A stretch of DNA of 10,532 nt, taken from positions 1 to 10,532 of the forward strand of contig CAMWYL010000087.1 of NCBI GenBank assembly GCA_947178465.1, in the 5' to 3' direction. Positions 1 to 5,951 of this stretch are shown in pieces. The notes beneath the pieces were generated by a model, which saw nothing but the letters and a program-made list of their open reading frames with translations, made no database searches and was not told the DNA's origin. A program made the translations under genes and the position numbers. This stretch comes from an uncultured Lachnospiraceae bacterium. Lineage in GTDB: Bacteria > Bacillota > Clostridia > Lachnospirales > Lachnospiraceae. Within the stretch, counting starts at the first letter, position 1, and every line of letters starts with the position of its first letter.

Positions 1-1
1 C

Positions 2-223
2 TTCACGGTGGCACCTAAGAACGTTCCGCCGACTACCGTGAGACCCAGACCACAGGTTCCGCCCGGAATGCAGGGTACGCGCCCGATACCGCCGACAGCG
101 GTTCCCGGTGGGATGCCGGCCAATCCGCAGACGAAGCCGCTTACAGGCATTAAGCCCCCGACAGACATCAGAAGTAATGTGAAGGAGCAGTCGATTAAGA
201 TTCAGGACTTCTTAAAAAGATAA
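2..223 (+). CDS. ftsZ: Cell division protein FtsZ, C-terminal end (partial)
   Basis: FtsZ is the tubulin-like GTPase that forms the cytokinetic ring. Only the last 73 codons are present; the frame is open to the left edge, and GTG at position 8 is an internal Val codon, not a start. What is visible is a Pro-, Thr- and Gly-rich disordered linker followed by a short charged C-terminal peptide, SIKIQDFLKR, which resembles the conserved FtsZ tail that binds FtsA, SepF and similar partners (consensus DIPxFLR-like). The usual Pro is Gln here. The GTPase and tubulin C-terminal domains lie outside the window. The call rests on this tail plus the following spoIIGA-sigE-sigG, which sit directly downstream of ftsZ in many spore formers. 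A strong terminator follows at 257-294. Confidence 0.85.
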   Translation, partial: FTVAPKNVPPTTVRPRPQVPPGMQGTRPIPPTAVPGGMPANPQTKPLTGIKPPTDIRSNVKEQSIKIQDFLKR

Positions 224-256
224 GAATAAAAATAAAGTCGAAAAATAAACATAATT

Positions 257-294
257 AAGCCCCATGCTTTGACAAAAAAAGCATGGGGCTTTTT
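257..294 (+). terminator. Rho-independent terminator of ftsZ
   Basis: A perfect 14-bp inverted repeat pairs 257-270 (AAGCCCCATGCTTT) with 278-291 around the 7-base loop GACAAAA, and TTTT follows at 291-294. It begins 33 bases after the ftsZ stop. The downstream arm and loop overlap the proposed spoIIGA promoter. Confidence 0.93.
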
Positions 295-301
295 GTATAC
301 T
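269..301 (+). promoter_or_regulatory. Candidate Spo0A-dependent sigma-A promoter for spoIIGA-sigE
   Basis: A perfect -35 TTGACA (269-274) and a good -10 TATACT (296-301) are separated by 21 bp. The B. subtilis spoIIG promoter is known for near-consensus boxes with an overlong 22-bp spacer, which makes it dependent on Spo0A~P. The sequence TGACAAA (270-276), overlapping the -35, matches the 0A-box core TGNCGAA at 5 of the 6 specified positions. A second near match, AGTCGAA, lies at 236-242. The promoter would start transcription near 307, about 33 bases before the spoIIGA start codon. The elements are seen; Spo0A control is inferred. Confidence 0.6.
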
Positions 302-340
302 AAAAAGGTCTTCGTTACAGGGAAGCAAGTCGGGGAGGTG

Positions 341-1117
341 ATGAAAATATATGAGATATACGTAGATGTTTACTGGATGGAAAACGCGATACTGGATGCC
401 ATGATGCTGACGCTCACCTTATTTCTACAGGGAAAAAAGGTGGTGCCGTGGAGAATCGTGTCCGCGGCAGCGCTAGGTGGAGCCGGATCCGTTTTTGTGC
501 TGATTCTGGGAATAAAATATGGAATTATATATATTTTGGCAGTTCTGACAATTGATGTTGTGATGTTTCCGATTGCGGCAAAATCGCAGCGACAGGAGCT
601 GCCAGTAAATATTGCCTGCTTTCATGGGCTTGCCTTTGTGTATACGAAGCTGGATATGTGCGTGGGGCGGCTTGGCATACCGGATGGCTTCCGCCTGATT
701 ACACCGGTGATTTTTACCGGAGCAATCATGGCGATTTCGCGGTATCAGATGAGAAAGCGCACACAGCGGATCTATTCCGTTGCGATTACCGAAAACGGAG
801 AAAATGTCGAAATGAAGGCGTTGTTCGACACGGGAAATTCGCTGACGGAGCCTGTCAGCGGCAGGCCGGTGTCCATTGTTGAGGAGAATGAGACCACCAA
901 ACTGTGGCTGGAGACGCGCCCGCAGAAGTATAAGGTCATTCCGTTTCATAGCATCGGAAAAGAACACGGGATTCTTGAGGGGACAACAGTTGATGAGCTG
1001 ATAATCAGGAAGGGCGACGGGCAAATCGTTGAAAAGGATGCGATTGTCGCGCTGTATAAGGGAAAACTTTCCAAGGACGGTTCGTATCAAATGATATTAA
1101 ATCAGGGATTATTTTAA
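341..1117 (+). CDS. spoIIGA: Pro-sigma-E processing aspartic protease SpoIIGA
   Basis: SpoIIGA is the septum membrane protease that, on a signal from the forespore, removes the pro-sequence of sigma-E in the mother cell. This product has 258 residues, somewhat shorter than the ~309-residue B. subtilis protein. Residues ~1-150 carry about four or five hydrophobic segments; the soluble C-terminal half holds the catalytic motif FDTGNSLTEP with the catalytic Asp at ~163, typical of this dimeric, pepsin-like protease. ATG 341 is chosen because the protein then begins MKIYEIYVDVYW, matching the family N-terminus, and because GGGGAGGTG directly precedes it, although the spacing is unusually short. 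The frame remains open upstream to a TTG at 269 inside the terminator, which is rejected. The sigE start follows 30 bases after the stop, so the two are probably co-transcribed. Confidence 0.93.
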   Translation: MKIYEIYVDVYWMENAILDAMMLTLTLFLQGKKVVPWRIVSAAALGGAGSVFVLILGIKYGIIYILAVLTIDVVMFPIAAKSQRQELPVNIACFHGLAFVYTKLDMCVGRLGIPDGFRLITPVIFTGAIMAISRYQMRKRTQRIYSVAITENGENVEMKALFDTGNSLTEPVSGRPVSIVEENETTKLWLETRPQKYKVIPFHSIGKEHGILEGTTVDELIIRKGDGQIVEKDAIVALYKGKLSKDGSYQMILNQGLF

Positions 1118-1147
1118 CGAAGAGGGATAATAATGAGGAGGAACAAA

Positions 1148-1891
1148 ATGGTTTTGAATGTATATTTACCGGGGAGAATGAGAGTCTCTGTAAGAAGAAA
1201 GGACTGTCGCAGCTCGGGCAGAGGTATGGAGAGCAGACAGGAGATACACTATATCGGAGGCTCGGAGATTCTGCCGCCGCCCTTGGATACGGAGGAAGAG
1301 AACGAGGCCATCAACGCCTTGGATACGGACGAAGCGACACAGGCGCGCGCCACGCTGATTGAACATAACCTGCGGCTTGTCGTTTATATCGCAAAGAAGT
1401 TCGACAATACGGGGATTGGGATAGAAGATCTGATTTCGATTGGGACCATCGGGCTGATCAAGGCAATCAATACCTTTAATCGGGATAAAAACATTAAGCT
1501 TGCGACTTATGCGTCGAGGTGTATTGAGAATGAAATCCTGATGTACCTGAGGAGAAACAACAAGACAAAGCTTGAGGTCTCCATTGATGAACCGCTGAAT
1601 GTGGATTGGGACGGGAACGAGCTGCTTTTATCAGACATTTTGGGAACGGACGAGGATGTAATCTACCGTGACCTTGAGAATGAGGTTGAACGCAACCTCT
1701 TGAAGAAGGCGATATCAAGACTCGGGGAACGGGAGCAGACCATCATTATGCTTCGCTTCGGCCTCGGGAAATATAATGACAAGGAAATGACGCAGAAGGA
1801 GGTCGCGGATTACCTTGGAATTTCACAGTCCTACATATCCCGTCTGGAAAAGAAGATTATGAAGCGCCTGAAAAAAGAGATGGCGAGCTAG
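1148..1891 (+). CDS. sigE: Sporulation sigma factor SigE (pro-sigma-E), early mother cell
   Basis: Sigma-70-family factor that directs early mother-cell transcription after cleavage by SpoIIGA. It has 247 residues from ATG 1148. The mature part is highly typical: YIGGSEILPPPL at ~35-46, region 2 with NLRLVVYIAKKF, DLISIGTIGLIKA and KLATYASRCIENEI (~74-131), then the DWDGNELLLSD segment, and a region 4 helix-turn-helix with GISQSYISRLEKK near the C-terminus. ATG 1148 is preferred over ATG 1133 because AGGAGG (1136-1141) sits six bases ahead of it; 1133 would have only the weaker GAGGG. The first ~34 residues are the presumed pro-peptide, but they are Arg-rich and not clearly an amphipathic membrane helix (see findings). 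No terminator separates it from spoIIGA, so they probably form one unit. Confidence 0.95.
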   Translation: MVLNVYLPGRMRVSVRRKDCRSSGRGMESRQEIHYIGGSEILPPPLDTEEENEAINALDTDEATQARATLIEHNLRLVVYIAKKFDNTGIGIEDLISIGTIGLIKAINTFNRDKNIKLATYASRCIENEILMYLRRNNKTKLEVSIDEPLNVDWDGNELLLSDILGTDEDVIYRDLENEVERNLLKKAISRLGEREQTIIMLRFGLGKYNDKEMTQKEVADYLGISQSYISRLEKKIMKRLKKEMAS

Positions 1892-1946
1892 AAAACGGGA
1901 ATAGGGGGAAACGCTGTATTTATACCGCTTCCGTACATATGTCACA

Positions 1947-1964
1947 GGCAGATGGGAATCTGCC
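1947..1964 (+). promoter_or_regulatory. Hairpin in the sigG 5' leader
   Basis: A perfect 7-bp inverted repeat, GGCAGAT (1947-1953) and ATCTGCC (1958-1964), closes on GGGA, a GNRA-type tetraloop. It lies 15 bases before the sigG Shine-Dalgarno AGGAGGG (1980-1986). It has no T-run, so it is not a terminator. From memory, a leader hairpin that lowers sigG translation has been described in B. subtilis; equivalence here is inference. Confidence 0.5.
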
Positions 1965-1994
1965 CATGGCATGAAAGATAGGAGGGTATAAGAG

Positions 1995-2777
1995 ATGGCA
2001 CAGGGTAAGGTTGAAATATGCGGTGTAAATACAGCGAAGCTCCCCATACTGAAAAACGAGGAAAAGCAGGAGCTTTTTGCGCGGATCAAGCAGGGAGACC
2101 GTGAAGCGAGGGAAGCGTATATAAAGGGCAATCTGCGATTGGTGTTAAGTGTGATCAAGCGTTTTTCACAGTCAAATGAGAACGTGGACGATTTGTTTCA
2201 GATAGGCTGTATCGGTCTGATCAAGGCAATTGATAACTTTGACTCCAGTCTGGACGTTAAATTCAGCACTTATGCTGTGCCAATGATCATCGGGGAGATC
2301 CGCCGCTTCCTCCGGGATTCGAGTAATCCGATACGAGTGAGCCGTTCCCTGAAGGATACGGCTTATAAGGCAATCTACGCCAAAGAAAGCCTGACAAAGA
2401 AAAATCTGCGGGAGCCGACCATTATGGAGATTTCACAGGAGATAGGGATTTCCAAGGAGGATATCGTCTATGCCCTCGACGCCATCCAGAATCCGATGAG
2501 CCTGTATGAGCCGGTGTACACAGAGGGCGGAGATACGCTCTACGTGATGGACCAGATCAGCGATAAAAAGTGCAAGGAGGAGAATTGGGTTGAAAATATT
2601 TCCTTGAGTGAGGCCATGAAGCGCTTGGATGAGCGGGAAAACGAAATTATTAAGCTGCGTTTTTTTGAGGGAAAAACGCAGATGGAGGTTGCAGAGTACA
2701 TCGGGATATCGCAGGCACAGGTCTCAAGGCTTGAGAAGAATGCGCTTCAGACTATGAAGAAGTATTTGATGTATTAA
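1995..2777 (+). CDS. sigG: Sporulation sigma factor SigG, late forespore
   Basis: Sigma-70-family factor for late forespore genes (small acid-soluble proteins, germination and DNA protection). It has 260 residues, the usual length. The N-terminus KVEICGVNTAKLPILKNEE is diagnostic of SigG. Region 2 shows NLRLVLSVIKRF, DDLFQIGCIGLIKAIDNF and KFSTYAVPMIIGEIRRFLRD (~46-108), followed by NPIRVSRSLKD, region 3, and region 4 with EGKTQMEVAEYIGISQAQVSRLEK at the C-terminus. ATG 1995 has AGGAGGG eight bases upstream. It is separated from sigE by 103 bases that hold a leader hairpin; in other species sigG has its own sigma-F promoter there, but I could not place one with confidence. The residue aligning with B. 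subtilis Asn45 (CsfB/Gin sensitivity) is Lys44. Confidence 0.96.
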   Translation: MAQGKVEICGVNTAKLPILKNEEKQELFARIKQGDREAREAYIKGNLRLVLSVIKRFSQSNENVDDLFQIGCIGLIKAIDNFDSSLDVKFSTYAVPMIIGEIRRFLRDSSNPIRVSRSLKDTAYKAIYAKESLTKKNLREPTIMEISQEIGISKEDIVYALDAIQNPMSLYEPVYTEGGDTLYVMDQISDKKCKEENWVENISLSEAMKRLDERENEIIKLRFFEGKTQMEVAEYIGISQAQVSRLEKNALQTMKKYLMY

Positions 2778-2780
2778 TTG

Positions 2781-2809
2781 TTGACTTCAAACTAAAATGG
2801 ATTTACAAT
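2781..2809 (+). promoter_or_regulatory. Sigma-A promoter of the PPTase operon
   Basis: TTGACT (2781-2786) and TACAAT (2804-2809) are separated by exactly 17 bp, five of six matches in each box. It starts three bases after the sigG stop, so the next two genes have their own vegetative promoter and need not depend on the sporulation genes. The leader between it and the start codon contains a 6-bp hairpin, CCCCGG (2835-2840) with CCGGGG (2849-2854), of unknown role. Confidence 0.75.
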
Positions 2810-2875
2810 AAATTGTATAGACAATAATTTTCTGCCCCGGCACAACTCCCGGGGTAACTCTATGGTGTAGAGGAA

Positions 2876-3565
2876 ATGCAGAAATTGAGAATATATGCGG
2901 CAAAGCTTTTCGATGCCGATACCGCAGAGCTGATGCCTCTGCTTGACAGAAGCAGACAGGAAAAGGTCGGCGCCATCAAAAACAGGGGTGCGCGGCAAAG
3001 GAGCGTCACGGCAGGATTGCTTCTCAGGCATGCGTTTTTGCAGAGCGGCTACAGTCAGGCACAATGGCAGCATGTGGAAATCATATATGGAGAATATGGA
3101 AAACCCGGTATCAAGGGTTTGAGTGAATTTCATTATTCAATATCGCACTCGGAGGAGTGGGTTATCTGCGCGGTTGGAGATATACCGGTCGGCGCGGATA
3201 TACAAAGGATGCGTCCGTGGAAATTGCAGATGGCAAAGCGGTTCTATTCAGACAGTGAATATGACAGGATTGTCAGTTTTGCAGATGCGAGACGGCAGAC
3301 GGAGTGTTTTTACAAAATGTGGACGGCCAAGGAAAGCTATGGGAAGTTGACAGGACGCGGTATCGGCGAGGGCATCAGCCGGTATGTGACCGATAGGGAG
3401 TTTGCGCACGTTTACGGAAAGGACACATATCCGTTTCCCATCCGACTATATGACACAATTGCAGACTATATCGTATGTGTATGCAGCAGAGAGTCGTATT
3501 TCCCGGAGGAAATCACATTTGCTGATTTGCATGAGTATTTGAGAATTCATAAGGTGGAGGGGTAA
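2876..3565 (+). CDS. Sfp-type 4'-phosphopantetheinyl transferase
   Basis: Transfers the 4'-phosphopantetheine arm of coenzyme A to a Ser on acyl, peptidyl or aryl carrier proteins; cytoplasmic and Mg2+-dependent. It has 229 residues, as expected for Sfp-like enzymes made of two pseudo-repeats. Motifs in order: YGKPGI (~74-79), FHYSISHSEEW (~85-95, P1), PVGADIQRM (~104-112, P2), and FYKMWTAKESYGKLTGRGI (~145-163, P3, the W-KES signature with catalytic Glu153 and Lys157). The second acidic residue of P2, usually Glu (GxDxE), is Gln110. ATG 2876 has AGAGG ending two bases upstream, a short spacing. The next gene starts one base after the stop, so they are co-transcribed. No polyketide or peptide synthetase is visible nearby, so the carrier protein is unknown; a fatty-acid ACP role is possible. 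Confidence 0.9.
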   Translation: MQKLRIYAAKLFDADTAELMPLLDRSRQEKVGAIKNRGARQRSVTAGLLLRHAFLQSGYSQAQWQHVEIIYGEYGKPGIKGLSEFHYSISHSEEWVICAVGDIPVGADIQRMRPWKLQMAKRFYSDSEYDRIVSFADARRQTECFYKMWTAKESYGKLTGRGIGEGISRYVTDREFAHVYGKDTYPFPIRLYDTIADYIVCVCSRESYFPEEITFADLHEYLRIHKVEG

Positions 3566-3566
3566 A

Positions 3567-5885
3567 ATGCTAAAAGAAAATGGGAAAAATGCCGTCAAAA
3601 AAGGGGAGTCGGTATTTAAAAAAGGCGAGGAATTAAAGCAGATTGGTATCGTACTTTCCGGAAAGGTGCTGATGATAGGCGACTGTGTTCGAATGGTTCG
3701 TCCGCAGGGTTCCTATTTGGCGCTGAATGACATGAATAGGGAAGCGTATACCGCAAGCTATCTTGCGGTAGAGGACTCTGTAATCTATGCACTCCCTGTG
3801 ACAGGGGAGGATACGCTTCGCAACATCATAGCAAAGAGCATTGATTACCGTGCGATTATGATATCATCCCAATTCAAATATGCGGTAGAGCTGTCAAGAA
3901 TCAAGAGCAGTCTGACGGACAGCGCGGAGCGGCTTTTTGCTTTTGCAAAGAAAAGCTACGAGGAATATCTGCGATACAGCAAGGTCTTCGAGCTGCCCGC
4001 AACGGCAATCGGGGAGTTGGATGAGCTGCAGATTTATGAGGGAGTACAGGATATCAATGAATACAGGGTGTCCTATTACGAGGAGGGGGCAAAGATTCCG
4101 CTCTCTGCCAATAAACAGTATTTTTCCTACAGCGAGGAAATGGTCAGCTTTCAGGTAAACGAAATTATTTCTCTGGTTGCGTCCATGAAAGAAGAATGTG
4201 CGGCGGTGGTCGAATACAACAAAAATCTGCTTGAGTTGATTGCGCTTCGGCCGCGGCAAAATCTTTTTGAGTATCTTTGCGCCAAGGCATCAGAGATTAA
4301 GAAGAAGGACGATGTTCCCATGGATCTTCTGACACTCCTGTCAGGTATTATTGAGGAAGTGAGCTTCCGGCACAAGGAGCTTCAGAAGCTGGTGACAGAT
4401 CTGCCGGCGTTTGACGAGGCCGCGTTGAAGAACAGAATGGGGGGCATTGCCTCGGCAGAGCTTCTCATGGAGCAGAAGAAGTCCAAGGAGGAGCGGGACG
4501 AGGAGATTACGCGGGATGTTGCTTCCCTTACGAATTCCATGGCACAGATCATCAAGTATGGGGCAATCAGCGATGCGGACGAGAACACACTCAAGACGAA
4601 TGTGGAGTATTTGGTCAACGCGCCTGACAGACTGTCAGTGGAGGATGATGTGCGAAAGGCGAAAAAGGCGATTACGCCGATTGTCTTTCGGCTGTATCTG
4701 ACCTGCTATCGCAGGATAAAGGAGGGGCTGATTGCCCCGCCGAAATCCGTGCAGCTGTTTATGAACTTCGGCTTTTTGGATGAGCGGCTGCTCGAGCCGG
4801 AGCATCTGGAGTTTCTTTGCGGCATTGAGCCTGAGAAGAATGAAGGCCCCTGCAAAGTGGTTACCATGATGGAATGGCTGGATCTGATATATGAGGGGAA
4901 GAGAGACCCTTCCAAGAGTGAGTTTGATGAGGATTACGCGGAGAACCTCCGTACCCTCAAGAAGCAGGGGGACATCACCGAGAAGCAGATGAAGGTACTG
5001 CTTGAGGATATGGATAAGCGTGTCGAGTATGAGATTATGAATATGCAGATGAGCAATTCCCGCACCGTGTACGGGCATCCCTCCGCATATATGCCGATTT
5101 TGTACAAGGAGGCCATCTTCGGAACGCTTGACAAGATACTGGTGACCAAGAAGCGAATCAACGAGAGCGTTCAGGAACTGCTGAAAATTGACTATTCTGC
5201 ATTTTACAGGGAGGTTATCTACTCTAACAGCAGTTTGAAGATTGTCAATGAGACCGTGATGAAGAATGTATATCCCGATATTATTCTGCTTCCGCTGTTT
5301 GGACTTAGTGCATCTATGTGGCAGGAAATCGGCAGCAGGAATAAGGGAACGCCGGGGCGGTTCTGTTTCCCGATTATGACCAACACCAATATCGACGACA
5401 TGATGGTCAAGATGTTCGGCCGTTTCCGTTGGGAGCTTTGCAGATGTATTCAGGGTATGGCGTGGAACGATGTAAAGGTAAGGTCGTTGACCTCAGAATA
5501 CATGGATTATATACAGTTTTACCGCAAGAATCGTGATTTGTCGGATGAGGCACGCGAGAAGCTGAAGCTGCAGATTCAGAAGGGAAGGAACAATTCGCGT
5601 GAGATTTTCCTGATCGATTATGAGATATGGATCAAGAGCGAGGCGAACGGCTCCATGAAGCTGAATAAGGTGGCAAGAGAGCTGTTGGCAACCTATTGCC
5701 CGTTTGAGAAAGCGTTGCGGACCAAGCTGAGCGCGCAGCGGCCGTATGAGGTGGCAATGGCGCGCAGCATTCGAAATGCGCAGAAGAAGAAACAGGAGCT
5801 TGAGCTCAAGATGAAGGCGATTCAGAAGACGGCGGAGGTGCCGGAGGAGATCATGAATACCTATAAGCTGTATGCGGAAATGTAA
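3567..5885 (+). CDS. Large protein with cyclic-nucleotide-binding-like N-terminal domain, function unknown
   Basis: A 772-residue protein I cannot assign to a characterised family. Residues ~10-80 look like a CNB/cupin roll: KKGESVFKKGEELKQIGIVL, then SGKVLMIG, then GSYLALND, then a strand ending in VIYALP. The usual phosphate-binding cassette (FGE-L, then PRxA with the cAMP-contacting Arg) is not preserved; it reads GSYLALNDMNREAYTAS. The remaining ~690 residues are mostly helical and charged, with a conserved-looking core around PDIILLPLFGLSASMWQEIG and FRWELCRCIQG (~570-640) and a Lys/Glu-rich, probably coiled-coil C-terminus. There is no signal peptide, clear membrane segment or CRP-type helix-turn-helix, so it is probably cytoplasmic and not a classical CRP/FNR regulator. 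ATG 3567 has GGAGGGG just upstream and lies one base after the phosphopantetheinyl transferase stop, indicating tight translational coupling. Confidence 0.8.
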   Translation: MLKENGKNAVKKGESVFKKGEELKQIGIVLSGKVLMIGDCVRMVRPQGSYLALNDMNREAYTASYLAVEDSVIYALPVTGEDTLRNIIAKSIDYRAIMISSQFKYAVELSRIKSSLTDSAERLFAFAKKSYEEYLRYSKVFELPATAIGELDELQIYEGVQDINEYRVSYYEEGAKIPLSANKQYFSYSEEMVSFQVNEIISLVASMKEECAAVVEYNKNLLELIALRPRQNLFEYLCAKASEIKKKDDVPMDLLTLLSGIIEEVSFRHKELQKLVTDLPAFDEAALKNRMGGIASAELLMEQKKSKEERDEEITRDVASLTNSMAQIIKYGAISDADENTLKTNVEYLVNAPDRLSVEDDVRKAKKAITPIVFRLYLTCYRRIKEGLIAPPKSVQLFMNFGFLDERLLEPEHLEFLCGIEPEKNEGPCKVVTMMEWLDLIYEGKRDPSKSEFDEDYAENLRTLKKQGDITEKQMKVLLEDMDKRVEYEIMNMQMSNSRTVYGHPSAYMPILYKEAIFGTLDKILVTKKRINESVQELLKIDYSAFYREVIYSNSSLKIVNETVMKNVYPDIILLPLFGLSASMWQEIGSRNKGTPGRFCFPIMTNTNIDDMMVKMFGRFRWELCRCIQGMAWNDVKVRSLTSEYMDYIQFYRKNRDLSDEAREKLKLQIQKGRNNSREIFLIDYEIWIKSEANGSMKLNKVARELLATYCPFEKALRTKLSAQRPYEVAMARSIRNAQKKKQELELKMKAIQKTAEVPEEIMNTYKLYAEM

Positions 5886-5919
5886 AAAGTAAGCCCGACA
5901 ACTTGCGTTCAAAGAATAA

Positions 5920-5951
5920 AAACCCCCATGGTCGTCAGACCGTGGGGGTTT
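5920..5951. terminator. Bidirectional terminator between convergent genes
   Basis: A 14-bp stem with one T-G wobble pairs 5920-5933 (AAACCCCCATGGTC) with 5938-5951 around the loop GTCA. On the + strand it ends in TTTCTT after the 772-residue gene. On the minus strand it is followed by TTTTTATTCTTT, a better U-tract, so it probably ends the transporter transcript too. The stop codon of the transporter lies within the loop. Confidence 0.9.

Noticed and set aside
269..340. N-terminal extension of SpoIIGA from TTG 269
   Set aside because: It would start inside the ftsZ terminator with no ribosome binding site, and it precedes the family-typical MKIY N-terminus.
1892..1994. A sigma-F or other sporulation promoter for sigG (for example GTATT at 1916-1920 and CATATGT at 1936-1942)
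   Set aside because: Spacing and -10 sequence do not fit the sigma-F/sigma-G consensus well. The pair fits a sigma-E-like 14-bp spacing only loosely, so no promoter is annotated.
2835..2854. GC-rich hairpin in the PPTase leader as terminator or riboswitch
   Set aside because: Only 6 bp with no T-run after it and no recognisable aptamer, so it is mentioned only as part of the leader.
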